Below, in pieces: positions 54,817 through 64,000 of a stretch of 64,000 nt of DNA. Position 1 is the stretch's first letter; every line of letters starts with the position of its first letter. A model generated the notes under the pieces. The model did not search any database, had not been told where the DNA came from, and saw only the letters and a program-made list of their open reading frames with translations. This stretch comes from Pseudomonas paraversuta (GTDB taxonomy: Bacteria; Pseudomonadota; Gammaproteobacteria; Pseudomonadales; Pseudomonadaceae), in NCBI RefSeq assembly GCF_904063065.1, contig NZ_CAJFCL010000005.1:62001-126000 (forward strand), written 5' to 3'. The translations under genes and the position numbers were made by a program.

Positions 54817-55149
54817 ATGAGCCAAGGTATTGAATTTAATCGATTGATGTTGGACATGCGGGCCATGCAAATGGACGCCATGGCCCAACCGAAATCGGCT
54901 GTGCAGGCCGTTCCCGAAGCGGGTGCCAGCAGCTTCTCCGACATGCTCGGCAATGCGATCAACAAGGTCAGTGAGACGCAGCAGGCGTCGAGTCAGTTGT
55001 CGAACGCGTTCGAAATCGGCAAAACCGGCGTTGATCTGACTGACGTGATGATTGCGTCGCAAAAAGCCAGCGTCTCCTTTCAGGCATTGACCCAAGTGCG
55101 TAACAAGCTGGTTCAGGCGTACCAAGACATCATGCAGATGCCGGTTTAA
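54817..55149 (+). CDS. fliE: Flagellar hook-basal body complex protein FliE
   Basis: A 110-aa adapter linking the MS-ring to the rod. [20 protein letters not shown] and [25 protein letters not shown] are family signatures. It is first in fliEFGHIJ, behind a sigma-54 promoter. GTCGGAGGC lies upstream of ATG 54817. Confidence 0.96.
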   Translation: MSQGIEFNRLMLDMRAMQMDAMAQPKSAVQAVPEAGASSFSDMLGNAINKVSETQQASSQLSNAFEIGKTGVDLTDVMIASQKASVSFQALTQVRNKLVQAYQDIMQMPV

Positions 55150-55164
55150 GGACGATATTAAGTC

Positions 55165-56946
55165 ATGGCTGATGCACTCCCGGATAACGTTCCGGCCAAT
55201 CCAGGCCCGGCCGGCGGCAAAGCGCCGCTGTTCGGGTTGTCTTTTCTGGACAACCTGGCCGAAATGACCATGTTGCGTCAGGTCGGCCTTATGGTCGGTC
55301 TGGCTGCGAGCGTGGCGATTGGCTTTGCCGTGGTGCTGTGGTCGCAACAACCCGATTACCGGCCGCTGTACGGCAGCCTGGCCGGTATGGATGCCAAGCA
55401 GGTCATGGAAACCCTGGCCGCCGCCGACATTGCCTACACCGTTGAGCCCAACTCTGGCGCCTTGCTGGTCAAGGCCGATGACGTCTCCCGTGCCCGGCTA
55501 AAACTCGCCGCCGCCGGCGTCACGCCTACCGACAGCAATATCGGCTTTGAAATCCTGGATAAAGACCAGGGCCTGGGTACTAGCCAGTTCATGGAAGCCA
55601 CCCGCTATCGCCGTGGCCTGGAAGGCGAACTGGCGCGCACCATTTCCAGCCTCAACAACGTCAAGGGCGCCCGGGTGCACCTGGCGATCCCCAAGAGCTC
55701 GGTGTTCGTGCGCGATGAGCGCAAGCCCAGCGCCTCGGTGCTGGTCGAGCTGTACGGCGGCCGTTCGCTGGAGCCGGGCCAGGTGCAGGCGATCATCAAT
55801 CTGGTGGCCACCAGCGTTCCGGAGCTGAACAAGTCGCAGATCACGGTTGTCGACCAGAAAGGCAACCTGTTGTCCGATCAGGCGCAAAACTCCGAGCTGA
55901 CCATGGCCGGCAAGCAGTTCGACTACAGCCGACGCATGGAAAGCATGCTGACCCAGCGGGTGCACAACATCCTGCAGCCGGTGCTGGGCAATGACCGCTA
56001 CAAGGCGGAAGTGTCTGCCGATGTTGATTTCAGCGCAGTCGAGTCCACCTCCGAGCAGTTCAACCCGGATCAGCCGGCCCTGCGCAGCGAGCAATCCACC
56101 AGCGAGCAGCGCACCGCCAGCAATGGCCCCCAGGGCGTTCCCGGGGCACTGAGCAATCAGCCCCCGAGCCCGGCGTCGGCGCCGCAACAAACCGCCCAGG
56201 GCGGTGCAGCAGGCGCGGGCATGATTCAGCCTGGCCAACCGCTGCTGGATGCCAATGGTCAACAAATCATGGACCCGGCGACCGGCCAGCCGATGCTGGC
56301 CCCGTACCCGGCAGACAAGCGCTCGCAATCGACCCGCAACTTTGAACTGGACCGCTCCATCAGCCACACCAAGCAGCAGCAGGGTCGGGTCAATCGCCTG
56401 TCCGTGGCGGTGGTGATCGACGACAAGGTCAACATCAACCCGGCCAACGGTGAAGTTACCCAGGTGCCATGGACCAGCGATCAACTGGCACGTTTTACCC
56501 GGCTGGTGCAGGACGCGGTGGGTTTTGATGCCAGTCGTGGCGACAGTGTCAGCGTGATCAACGTGCCGTTCTCCACCGAACGCGCGGAAGTGGTTGCCGA
56601 TATTCCGTTCTATTCCCAGCCCTGGTTCTGGGATGTGCTCAAGCAAGTGCTGGGTGTGCTGTTCATTCTGGTGCTGGTGTTCGGGGTGTTGCGTCCGGTG
56701 CTGAACAACATCACCGGCCATGGCCGCAACAAGCAGGTGGCGGGTATTGGCAGTGATGCCGAGATGGGCAGCCTGGATGGCGAACTGGCCAACGATCGCG
56801 TCAGCCTTGGGGGCCCGCAGAGCATCATGCTGCCGAGCCCGAGCGAAGGCTATGACGCGCAGTTGAACGCCATCAAGAGTCTGGTGGCTGAAGACCCGGG
56901 CCGTGTGGCTCAGGTGGTAAAAGAGTGGATCAACGCTGATGAGTGA
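55165..56946 (+). CDS. fliF: Flagellar MS-ring protein FliF
   Basis: A 593-aa MS-ring subunit with two membrane spans: GLMVGLAASVAIGFAVVLW near residue 40, and VLKQVLGVLFILVLVFGVL near residue 500. The ring-building domains lie between, including GAKVHLAIPKSSVF-like GARVHLAIPKSSVFVRDERK. A Gln/Pro/Ala-rich loop covers about 310-390. The C terminus, which binds FliG, overlaps the fliG start by 8 bp. Confidence 0.97.
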   Translation: MADALPDNVPANPGPAGGKAPLFGLSFLDNLAEMTMLRQVGLMVGLAASVAIGFAVVLWSQQPDYRPLYGSLAGMDAKQVMETLAAADIAYTVEPNSGALLVKADDVSRARLKLAAAGVTPTDSNIGFEILDKDQGLGTSQFMEATRYRRGLEGELARTISSLNNVKGARVHLAIPKSSVFVRDERKPSASVLVELYGGRSLEPGQVQAIINLVATSVPELNKSQITVVDQKGNLLSDQAQNSELTMAGKQFDYSRRMESMLTQRVHNILQPVLGNDRYKAEVSADVDFSAVESTSEQFNPDQPALRSEQSTSEQRTASNGPQGVPGALSNQPPSPASAPQQTAQGGAAGAGMIQPGQPLLDANGQQIMDPATGQPMLAPYPADKRSQSTRNFELDRSISHTKQQQGRVNRLSVAVVIDDKVNINPANGEVTQVPWTSDQLARFTRLVQDAVGFDASRGDSVSVINVPFSTERAEVVADIPFYSQPWFWDVLKQVLGVLFILVLVFGVLRPVLNNITGHGRNKQVAGIGSDAEMGSLDGELANDRVSLGGPQSIMLPSPSEGYDAQLNAIKSLVAEDPGRVAQVVKEWINADE

Positions 56947-57961
56947 TAACCGAGCTGCTGCCAACGCCAAGCTGACCCGGGTCGACAAGGCAGCCATTTT
57001 GCTGCTGTCCCTCGGCGAGTCTGATGCGGCCCAGGTACTGCGCCATATGGGGCCCAAAGAAGTCCAGCGGGTGGGTGTGGCGATGGCGCAAATGCGCAAC
57101 GTGCACCGCGAGCAGGTTGAACAGGTGATGAGCGAGTTCGTCGAGATCGTCGGTGACCAGACCAGCCTGGGGGTCGGCTCCGACAGTTACATTCGCAAAA
57201 TGCTCACCTCGGCCCTGGGCGAAGACAAAGCCAACGGCCTGATCGATCGCATCCTGCTGGGTGGCAACACCAGCGGCCTCGACAGCCTGAAGTGGATGGA
57301 ACCCCGTGCCGTGGCGGACGTGATCCGTTTCGAACACCCGCAGATTCAGGCCATTGTGGTGGCCTATCTTGACCCCGATCAGGCGGGCGAAGTGCTCGGC
57401 CACTTTGATCAAAAGGCGCGGCTGGACATCATCCTGCGTGTTTCCTCGCTCAACACCGTGCAGCCGGCGGCACTTAAAGAGCTGAACCAGATCCTCGAAA
57501 AGCAGTTCTCCGGCAACTCCAACGCTGCGCGCACCTCTTTGGGCGGCATCAAGCGGGCTGCCGACATCATGAACTTCCTCGACAGCTCGATGGAATCTCA
57601 ACTGATGGATTCGATTCGCGACATCGACGAAGACCTGTCAGGGCAGATCGAAGACCTCATGTTTGTCTTCAACAACCTGGCGGATGTCGACGACCGCGGC
57701 ATTCAGGCGCTGCTGCGCGAAGTGTCCTCGGACGTGCTGGTACTGGCCCTCAAGGGCTCCGACGAGAACGTGCAGGAAAAAATCTTCAAGAACATGTCCA
57801 AGCGTGCCGCCGAATTGCTGCGCGACGACCTGGAAGCCAAAGGCCCGGTACGGGTCAGCGATGTCGAAACCGCACAGAAAGAAATCCTCACCATCGCCCG
57901 CCGAATGGCCGAAGCCGGAGAAATCGTTCTCGGCGGGAAGGGCGGCGAAGAGATGATCTAA
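56939..57961 (+). CDS. fliG: Flagellar motor switch protein FliG
   Basis: A 340-aa switch protein that contacts FliF, FliM and the stator. The N-terminal LTRVDKAAILLLSLGE, the EHPQ motif FEHPQIQAIVVAYL, and a C-terminal charged helix with DDRGIQALLREV are all present. ATG 56939 overlaps the end of fliF by 8 bp (translational coupling). fliH follows directly. Confidence 0.97.
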   Translation: MSDNRAAANAKLTRVDKAAILLLSLGESDAAQVLRHMGPKEVQRVGVAMAQMRNVHREQVEQVMSEFVEIVGDQTSLGVGSDSYIRKMLTSALGEDKANGLIDRILLGGNTSGLDSLKWMEPRAVADVIRFEHPQIQAIVVAYLDPDQAGEVLGHFDQKARLDIILRVSSLNTVQPAALKELNQILEKQFSGNSNAARTSLGGIKRAADIMNFLDSSMESQLMDSIRDIDEDLSGQIEDLMFVFNNLADVDDRGIQALLREVSSDVLVLALKGSDENVQEKIFKNMSKRAAELLRDDLEAKGPVRVSDVETAQKEILTIARRMAEAGEIVLGGKGGEEMI

Positions 57962-58729
57962 GTGAGCAATGGTGAGTCGCCCGGAGATGTGATTCGCGCC
58001 AAGGATGTGGGGGCCTTCGACGTATGGGGCCTGCCCAGCTTTGACCCGTGGCGCGAGCCGCTCGAGGTTGAGCCCGAGGTGGTCGAGGAGCCGCCGGTCG
58101 AGATGCAGGAGGTGCCGCTGGATGAAGTCCAGCCGCTGACCCTTGAGGAGCTCGAAAGCATCCGCCAGGAAGCCTACAACGAAGGCTTTGCCACGGGCGA
58201 AAAGGAAGGCTTTCACAGCACTCAGCTCAAGGTGCGCCAGGAAGCCGAGGTCGCTCTGGCGGCCAGGGTGGCCAGCCTTGAACGCTTGATGAGCAGCCTG
58301 ATGGCGCCGCTGACCGAGCAGGACCAGCAGCTGGAAAAAGCCATGGTCGGTCTGGTCGAGCACATGACCCGCCAAGTGATCCAGCGCGAACTTAAAACCG
58401 ATTCCAGGCAGATCGAACAGGTATTGCGCGAGGGCCTGAAGCTGTTGCCCATGGGTGCCGATAACATTCGCCTGTTTATCAATCCCCAAGACTTCGATCA
58501 GATCAAGGCCTTGCGCGAGCGTCACGACGAACGCTGGAAAATCGTCGAAGACGACAGCCTGCAAGCGGGCGGCTGCCGTATCGAAACCGAACACAGCCGT
58601 ATCGATGCCAGTATCGAAACCCGGATCAAACAGGCAATGAGTCAGCTGTTCGATCAGCTTCACGAGCAGGCATTGCACCCGGCGCCGCCGGACATCGACG
58701 TCGATCTGGACCAGCCCGATGCACCTTAA
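57962..58729 (+). CDS. fliH: Flagellar assembly protein FliH
   Basis: A 255-aa regulator of the FliI ATPase. An acidic Pro/Glu-rich N-terminal stretch leads into the [13 protein letters not shown] glycine-repeat helix (about residues 70-85) and a V-ATPase E-subunit-like C-terminal domain. The start is GTG 57962, immediately after the fliG stop. The 3' end overlaps fliI by 11 bp. Confidence 0.93.
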   Translation: MSNGESPGDVIRAKDVGAFDVWGLPSFDPWREPLEVEPEVVEEPPVEMQEVPLDEVQPLTLEELESIRQEAYNEGFATGEKEGFHSTQLKVRQEAEVALAARVASLERLMSSLMAPLTEQDQQLEKAMVGLVEHMTRQVIQRELKTDSRQIEQVLREGLKLLPMGADNIRLFINPQDFDQIKALRERHDERWKIVEDDSLQAGGCRIETEHSRIDASIETRIKQAMSQLFDQLHEQALHPAPPDIDVDLDQPDAP

Positions 58730-60077
58730 GCGCACCAGCTTCGCCAGGCGCCTGGGCGCCTATGCCCCGGTGGTCGCATTGCCCGCGCAGCCGGTAGTCG
58801 AAGGCCGCCTGTTGCGCATGGTCGGCCTGACCCTGGAAGCCGAAGGCCTGCGCGCGGCCATGGGCAGTCGCTGTCTGGTGATCAACGATGACAGTTTTCA
58901 CCCGGTGCAAGTCGAAGCCGAGGTGATGGGGTTTTCGGGCAGCAAGATTTTTTTGATGCCCGTTGGCAGTGTCGCCGGAATCGCCCCGGGTGCCCGGGTG
59001 GTGCCCCTGGCCGATAACGGTCGCTTGCCAATGGGCATGAGCATGCTCGGTCGTGTACTCGATGGTGCGGGGCGGCCGCTGGACGGCAAGGGCGGGATGA
59101 AGGCCGAAGACTGGGTGCCGATGGATGGCCCGGCCATCAACCCGCTCAAGCGTGATCCCATCAGCGTGCCGCTGGACGTGGGCATTCGCAGCATCAACGG
59201 TTTATTGACGGTCGGCCGTGGACAGCGTCTGGGCCTGTTTGCCGGTACCGGCGTGGGCAAGAGTGTGCTGCTGGGCATGATGACCCGCTTTACCGAGGCC
59301 GACATCATCGTGGTCGGGCTGATCGGCGAACGGGGTCGCGAGGTGAAGGAATTCATCGAGCACATCCTCGGCGAGGAGGGCCTCAAGCGTTCAGTGGTGG
59401 TGGCATCCCCGGCTGACGATGCGCCGCTGATGCGTCTGCGCGCGGCCATGTACTGCACGCGTATTGCCGAATACTTTCGTGACAAGGGCAAGAACGTGTT
59501 GCTGTTGATGGACTCGCTCACCCGATTTGCCCAGGCCCAGCGTGAAATTGCCCTGGCCATTGGCGAGCCTCCGGCCACCAAGGGCTATCCGCCTTCGGTT
59601 TTTGCCAAATTGCCCAAGCTGGTGGAGCGGGCCGGTAACGCCGAAGCCGGGGGCGGCTCGATCACTGCGTTTTACACCGTGCTGTCCGAAGGCGATGACC
59701 AGCAGGACCCCATCGCTGACTCGGCGCGGGGCGTGCTTGACGGGCACATTGTGCTGTCCCGGCGTCTGGCCGAAGAGGGTCATTACCCGGCGATCGACAT
59801 TGAAGCGTCCATCAGCCGGGTGATGCCGTCAGTGGTTACCCCGGAACACATGCGTCGTGCCCAGCAGTTCAAGCAGTTGTGGTCGCGCTTCCAGCAGGCC
59901 CGGGACTTGATCAGCGTGGGGGCATACGTGCCCGGCGGCGATCGCGAAACCGATACCGCGATTGCCTTGCAGCCAGCGATGGTGGCGTACCTGCGCCAGG
60001 GGCTGAACGACAATATCAGCCTGGGTGAAAGTGCTGGTCATCTGGGGACAATCTTCGCTCCGGCCGCGGGCGGTTAA
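58719..60077 (+). CDS. fliI: Flagellum-specific ATPase FliI
   Basis: A 452-aa F1-beta-like ATPase powering export. Walker A is [13 protein letters not shown], the catalytic region has [13 protein letters not shown], Walker B is [13 protein letters not shown], and [18 protein letters not shown] is the family block. Its ATG overlaps fliH by 11 bp. fliJ begins 6 bp later. Confidence 0.97.
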   Translation: MHLKRTSFARRLGAYAPVVALPAQPVVEGRLLRMVGLTLEAEGLRAAMGSRCLVINDDSFHPVQVEAEVMGFSGSKIFLMPVGSVAGIAPGARVVPLADNGRLPMGMSMLGRVLDGAGRPLDGKGGMKAEDWVPMDGPAINPLKRDPISVPLDVGIRSINGLLTVGRGQRLGLFAGTGVGKSVLLGMMTRFTEADIIVVGLIGERGREVKEFIEHILGEEGLKRSVVVASPADDAPLMRLRAAMYCTRIAEYFRDKGKNVLLLMDSLTRFAQAQREIALAIGEPPATKGYPPSVFAKLPKLVERAGNAEAGGGSITAFYTVLSEGDDQQDPIADSARGVLDGHIVLSRRLAEEGHYPAIDIEASISRVMPSVVTPEHMRRAQQFKQLWSRFQQARDLISVGAYVPGGDRETDTAIALQPAMVAYLRQGLNDNISLGESAGHLGTIFAPAAGG

Positions 60078-60083
60078 TCGACC

Positions 60084-60536
60084 ATGGCCAGTGATGGAAG
60101 GGCAGCGCGTCTGGCGCCGGTGGTGGACATGGCCGAAAAAACCGAGAAGGCCGCAGCGCAGCGGCTGGGGCATTTCCAGGGCCAGGTCAATCTGGCCAAC
60201 AGCAAACTCGGCGACCTGGAAAACTTCCGCGGGGAATACCAGTCGCAATGGATTGAGCGCGGCAGCCAGGGCGTCACCGGGCAATGGTTGCGCAACTATC
60301 AATACTTCCTCAACCAGCTTGAAACCGCCGTCGGGCAGCAGCGCCAAAGCCTGGTCTGGCATGAGAACAACCTCAACAAGGCCCGCGAAACCTGGCAACA
60401 GGCCTATGCCCGGGTGGAAGGGCTGCGCAAACTGGTCCAGCGTTACGCCGAAGAAGCCCGCCAGCTGGAAGACAAGCGCGAGCAAAAACTGATGGACGAG
60501 CTGTCCCAGCGTTTACCGCGTAACAATCCTTACTGA
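60084..60536 (+). CDS. fliJ: Flagellar export protein FliJ
   Basis: A 150-aa coiled-coil protein of the export ATPase complex, gamma-subunit-like. Long helices with QRLGHFQGQVNLANSKL and QQAYARVEGLRKLVQRYAEEA are typical. It is the last gene before a REP palindrome that separates the signalling insert. Confidence 0.93.
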   Translation: MASDGRAARLAPVVDMAEKTEKAAAQRLGHFQGQVNLANSKLGDLENFRGEYQSQWIERGSQGVTGQWLRNYQYFLNQLETAVGQQRQSLVWHENNLNKARETWQQAYARVEGLRKLVQRYAEEARQLEDKREQKLMDELSQRLPRNNPY

Positions 60537-60550
60537 AATCCCCCCTCTCC

Positions 60551-60590
60551 TGTAGGAGCGGGCTTGCTCGCGAGCAGGCTCGCTCCTACA
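60551..60590. repeat. Family-B REP palindrome after fliJ
   Basis: TGTAGGAGCG and CGCTCCTACA outer arms frame the near-perfect palindrome GGCTTGCTCGCGAGCAGGCT. It can terminate the fliE-J transcript. Confidence 0.75.
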
Positions 60591-60672
60591 GAGTTTGTGC
60601 GGCGTCACTCCCTGGGTTTCAGAGCGTCTATAGTTTGCGGGTCAACCCGAAACCCGACACGGGAGCTCCCCC

Positions 60673-60975
60673 ATGGCAGTGACGTCTGAAATCTCCGCAG
60701 ATGGCCGCAAGCTGACGATCGCGATCAAAGGCCGGTTCGACTTTGCCAAGCATCAGCAATTTCGTGAGGCTTACGAAAAGCTCGACTCTGATACCGAATG
60801 CGTGGTGGATCTGAAGGAAGCGACCTACGTCGACAGTTCGGCGCTGGGCATGCTGTTGTTGCTGCGCGACCATGCCGGCGGCGACAACGCAGAAATCAGG
60901 GTGATCAACAGCAACCCGGATGTGCTCAAGATTTTCAATATTTCCAACTTCGACAAACTGTTCGATATCACGTGA
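60673..60975 (+). CDS. STAS-domain anti-anti-sigma factor (HsbA-like)
   Basis: A 100-aa SpoIIAA-like protein. The phosphorylation motif is TYVDSSALGMLLLLRDH (Ser55/Ser56), and GRFDFAKHQQFREAYEKL precedes it. It resembles P. aeruginosa HsbA, which binds the anti-sigma factor FlgM and switches between motility and biofilm. Its stop overlaps the GTG of the next gene (GTGA). GGGAGC lies before ATG 60673. Confidence 0.88.
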   Translation: MAVTSEISADGRKLTIAIKGRFDFAKHQQFREAYEKLDSDTECVVDLKEATYVDSSALGMLLLLRDHAGGDNAEIRVINSNPDVLKIFNISNFDKLFDIT

Positions 60976-62669
60976 ACACCTCCCTGACCGTGTTGATTGC
61001 CGAGGACAGCAGCGCTGATCGCCTGCTGTTGTCGAGCATTGTGCAGCTTCAGGGGCATAACGTGCTGCTGGCAGCCAATGGTGCTGAAGCCGTAGCGCTG
61101 TTTGCCCGGGAGCGTCCACAGCTGGTGTTGATGGATGCTGTGATGCCAGTGATGGACGGATTCGAGGCCGCGCGCCAGATCAAAGCATTGGCGGGCGAGG
61201 TGCTGGTACCGATCATTTTTCTCACGTCCCTGAATCAGGCCGATGCCCTGGCCCGCAGTCTCGAGGTCGGCGGCGACGACGTGCTGAGCAAGCCTTACAA
61301 CCCCATGCTGCTGGCGGCGAAAATCACCGTGATGGACCGGATGCGGCGTCTGCAGGAAACCGTGCTGCAACAGCGTGACCAGATCGCTCGGCATAACGAT
61401 TACTTGCTCAACGAGCAGCGGGTGGCCAAGGCCGTGTTTGACCGGGTGGCACACGCGGGCTGTCTGAGTGCGCCGAATATCAGTTACCTGCAATCGCCCT
61501 ATGCCTTGTTCAATGGTGATTTATTGCTGGCGGCCTACACCCCGACCGGAGATACCCATCTTCTTTTGGCCGACTTTACCGGGCACGGCCTGCCGGCTGC
61601 GATTGGTGCCATGCCTTTGGCAGAAGTGTTTTACAGCATGACGGCCAAAGGCTACGGGCTGGCCGAAATGCTCCGGGAAATGAACGCCAAGCTCCAGGGC
61701 ATCCTGCCCGTCGACATGTTTTGCTGCGCCACGGTGCTGTGCGTCAGTGCCCAGCGGCGCAGTGTCGAAGTCTGGAACGGCGGCATGCCCGATGGCTATC
61801 TGCAAGCCCGGGCCACGGGGCAGCGCAGGGCATTGACCTCGCAGCACCTGCCGTTGGGCATATTGCGTGCCGAAGCCTTCGATCACTCCACCCGTGTATG
61901 GCCAATGCTGCCCGGTGACCAACTGTTTTTACTGACCGATGGTGTGATCGACACCAGCGGCCCGGATGAGCAGCTGTTCGGAGTTGAGCGCTTGCAGCAG
62001 GTACTGGATGCCAATCGCCAGCCGCACATGCTGATTGCCGAGGTCGAACAGGCCCTGCACGATTTCCAGGGCCATTCCCGTGATGATGTGAGCATGGTGC
62101 AGATCACGTCACAGTTGCCGCAGCCTCTGGATGTGCCGGTCATGCCTTATTCCGACAGTGACCAGTGCAGCCCGCTGGACTGGTCGGCCAGCTTTGAATT
62201 CCGCGGGGCCACGCTGCAACGGTTCAATCCGCTGCCCTATCTGTTGCAACTGCTGATGGAGGTTCACGGCTTGCGGGCCCGGGGTGCAGTGATTCATGCG
62301 GTACTGTCCGAGCTTTACAGCAATGCTCTGGAGCACGGCGTTCTGGGTCTTGATTCACGGCTCAAGCGAGATGCCCGGGGGTTTGCCCGCTATTACCAGT
62401 TGCGTAATGAACGTCTGGCAGCGCTGCGAAGCGGGTTTGTGCGGGTGCGGGTGCAGGTCGAACCTGTGCCACGGGGCGGGCGCTTATTGCTGCAGGTAGA
62501 CGACAGTGGTGAGGGTTTTGATGTTGCAACAGTGCTGTCCAGACCGCTGGACCTGAACCGTCTGTCGGGGCGTGGGGTGAGTTTGGTACGCCAACTGTGC
62601 CCTGCAGCGCAATGGTCCGCCGATGGTCGCAGTGCGACCGTAGAGTTTTCATGGGAGGCTCTGGCATAA
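60972..62669 (+). CDS. Receiver - PP2C phosphatase - HATPase protein (HsbR-like)
   Basis: A 565-aa three-domain signalling protein. The receiver has D55 in LVLMDAVMPVMDG and TSLNQADALARSLEVGGDDVLSKPYNP. A SpoIIE-type PP2C phosphatase covers about residues 195-385 (LADFTGHGLPAAIGA, LLTDGVID). A C-terminal HATPase-like kinase domain has SELYSNALEHGVLGL and DDSGEGFD. In P. aeruginosa HsbR dephosphorylates or phosphorylates HsbA. GTG 60972 overlaps the STAS gene stop. Confidence 0.88.
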   Translation: MNTSLTVLIAEDSSADRLLLSSIVQLQGHNVLLAANGAEAVALFARERPQLVLMDAVMPVMDGFEAARQIKALAGEVLVPIIFLTSLNQADALARSLEVGGDDVLSKPYNPMLLAAKITVMDRMRRLQETVLQQRDQIARHNDYLLNEQRVAKAVFDRVAHAGCLSAPNISYLQSPYALFNGDLLLAAYTPTGDTHLLLADFTGHGLPAAIGAMPLAEVFYSMTAKGYGLAEMLREMNAKLQGILPVDMFCCATVLCVSAQRRSVEVWNGGMPDGYLQARATGQRRALTSQHLPLGILRAEAFDHSTRVWPMLPGDQLFLLTDGVIDTSGPDEQLFGVERLQQVLDANRQPHMLIAEVEQALHDFQGHSRDDVSMVQITSQLPQPLDVPVMPYSDSDQCSPLDWSASFEFRGATLQRFNPLPYLLQLLMEVHGLRARGAVIHAVLSELYSNALEHGVLGLDSRLKRDARGFARYYQLRNERLAALRSGFVRVRVQVEPVPRGGRLLLQVDDSGEGFDVATVLSRPLDLNRLSGRGVSLVRQLCPAAQWSADGRSATVEFSWEALA

Positions 62670-62699
62670 TCCGATCATTCTTGATCAAGGAGTGAACAA

Positions 62700-63062
62700 G
62701 TGTCCGACATTCATATGGATCCAAAGGTAGTCAGTGCGTTGCGGGACGTAATGGAAGGCGGGTTTGAGGATTTGCTCGACACCTTTCTTTCTGATTCCGA
62801 AGAGCGCCTGGATCAACTGCGCAGCACACACGAAGCCCACGACCTGAGTCTGGTCGCCCACAGCTTCAAAGGCAGCAGCAGCAACATGGGTGCCATTCGT
62901 TTGGCGCATCTGTGCGGCCTGCTTGAAGAACGGGCGCAAAAGAAGCCGCTGGCCGGCATCAAGGAGCTGGTCGTCAAAATCGACGATGAATACCAGATGG
63001 TGCGTCGTCTTTATCGTGCCGAGCGCCAGCGTTTCAACCCGTCGAACTTTGCCTCCGGCTGA
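62700..63062 (+). CDS. Hpt-domain phosphotransfer protein
   Basis: A 120-aa helical-bundle protein with the phospho-accepting histidine in LVAHSFKGSSSNMGA (H54). The start is GTG 62700 with AAGGAG 9 nt upstream. It is 30 bp after the HsbR-like gene and should relay phosphate to the receiver there. The kinase that feeds it is not in this window. Confidence 0.87.
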   Translation: MSDIHMDPKVVSALRDVMEGGFEDLLDTFLSDSEERLDQLRSTHEAHDLSLVAHSFKGSSSNMGAIRLAHLCGLLEERAQKKPLAGIKELVVKIDDEYQMVRRLYRAERQRFNPSNFASG

Positions 63063-63139
63063 TTCGGCCAAAGCTGGCCCGAACCTTGCTCTGACTCATC
63101 CACCTGTACCTATGCCAGCCGTACAGTGGAGACCTGTTA

Positions 63140-64000
63140 ATGCCCCTTGCCGCCAATCCCTTTCTTCAGACCTCCGGTACTGCTGCGTCCAAAACGCCTG
63201 CGGTCAAAACTCCCCTGTCTGGCACCGAGCCCGCTAAATCCGGAGCTGAACCCTTTTCCAGGGTGTATGCGAAAGCGTCTGAAACCAAGCCCTTGAGTCA
63301 TGTGCGGGAACCCTCTGCGGGAGCGCTCGCCAGGCGTAATCAGGGCAGCGATCAGGCGTCTGAAAGACCGCCGGCGGTTGCCGATAGCGGCAAGACCTTG
63401 CCTGCTGGCAAGACCAAAGACACCGGCAGCGCAAGTCAGCAAGATGCCGCTGACGGGGTGCGCGACGAGGCGACTGTGCCGGTGCAGGCAGTGGTAGCGC
63501 CGCCTGCGGCTGAAGCTGCAGTGCCGGTAGAGCCGGCGCAGCCCGAGGTGCAAGCCGCGCAACTGGCCGCTGCGGCGCAAGCACAGCTGCAGCCGCTACC
63601 GGTGGAGGATGACAGTTTCGATCCTGAGGCCGATCCCCTGGACGATATGCCTGCGGTGCGCCTGGCCATGGAGCAGGGCGGGCATGTCTCGGCCGGTAGC
63701 CAGACGCCGGGGAAAAATGCGGCACTGGAGAATTCCCCGGCCACTGTTCAGGGGCAAACTGCTGCGGTTGCCATGCTGATCGACCCGAAAGCCGACGGTT
63801 CAGCGTCCGGCGAGGGGGGGGAGGAGGCATTCAAGGGGCTGCTCGATGATGGTCTCAAAGACCTGAAGAGCGCGTCCAGCGATACCCGGGTGGATGACTT
63901 CGCCAGTCGCCTGGCTGCACTCACCCAGGCGGCGGTACCCAAAACCGCCAATGCATTGCCGGTCAACCAGCCTTTGGCCATGCATCAGAGCGGCTGGACC
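63140..64000 (+). CDS. fliK: Flagellar hook-length control protein FliK, N-terminal part (cut by window edge)
   Basis: The frame is open from ATG 63140 to the window end (287 codons). It begins MPLAANPFLQTSGTAASKTP and is a Pro/Ala/Ser-rich, disordered export-substrate N-terminal region with no stable domain. Near the edge, PVNQPLAMHQSGWT marks the start of the conserved hook-length control C-terminal domain. The position before the expected fliLMNOPQR genes supports FliK. Base 64000 is inside the gene. Confidence 0.87.
   Translation, partial: MPLAANPFLQTSGTAASKTPAVKTPLSGTEPAKSGAEPFSRVYAKASETKPLSHVREPSAGALARRNQGSDQASERPPAVADSGKTLPAGKTKDTGSASQQDAADGVRDEATVPVQAVVAPPAAEAAVPVEPAQPEVQAAQLAAAAQAQLQPLPVEDDSFDPEADPLDDMPAVRLAMEQGGHVSAGSQTPGKNAALENSPATVQGQTAAVAMLIDPKADGSASGEGGEEAFKGLLDDGLKDLKSASSDTRVDDFASRLAALTQAAVPKTANALPVNQPLAMHQSGWT

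Noticed and set aside
55498-57099. 533-aa open frame antisense to fliF/fliG
   Set aside because: Low-complexity His/Gln/Arg composition and no ribosome site; fliF and fliG are secure on the other strand.

Overview
This window reads as chromosomal DNA of a fluorescent-group Pseudomonas. Codons are GC-rich, three families of REP palindromes recur, and gene order follows known Pseudomonas blocks. Locus parallels to P. aeruginosa are recalled, not searched. There is no prophage, insertion sequence, CRISPR array, rRNA or tRNA gene. Everything visible is core or lineage-typical, and the more unusual material lies in small genes, leaders and intergenic regions.

Bases 1-8200. A LysR fragment cut by the left edge is followed by a 41-aa PA1414-type mini-gene. 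Next is the leftward guanidinobutyrate operon (guanidinobutyrase, an NTF2-like protein, an NCS1 permease, a sodium:solute symporter), with its LysR regulator divergent across a palindromic T-N11-A operator. A DTW-domain tRNA modification gene, a DUF454 membrane protein and a YecA/UPF0149 protein follow.

Bases 8200-26600. recQ, a MarR regulator, the type Vd secreted patatin PlpD, a SelW-like CxxC protein, a DMT exporter with an AraC regulator, trkH, a nitroreductase, and a CpxR/Spy/CpxS envelope-stress module with a candidate CpxR box. Then come yciI/yciB, and a rightward run of RNase AM-like PHP protein, YciO, ScpA, ScpB (with a Pro-Glu hexanucleotide repeat), a DUF1289 protein and RluB.

Bases 26600-35250. 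This is the aromatic amino acid block. aroP has a long, apparently structured leader that carries a 34-codon ORF. arfB, an MFS transporter and two very small genes sit between it and the leftward phhABC operon (phenylalanine to tyrosine and on to 4-hydroxyphenylpyruvate). The divergent activator is PhhR/TyrR. Similar TCGTTAC/CGTAAAG half-sites lie upstream of both phhA and aroP, which suggests one regulon.

Bases 35250-64000. An almost uninterrupted polar-flagellum cluster: flgFGHIJKL, a lone ketoacyl-ACP synthase III, fliC, flaG, fliD, fliS, fliT, fleQ, fleS-fleR, fliEFGHIJ, a three-gene signalling insert (STAS protein, receiver-PP2C-HATPase protein, Hpt protein) and the start of fliK, cut by the right edge. 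Sigma-54 type sites precede flgF, fleS and fliE, and a sigma-28 type site precedes fliC. This matches the FleQ > FleSR > FliA hierarchy known in pseudomonads.
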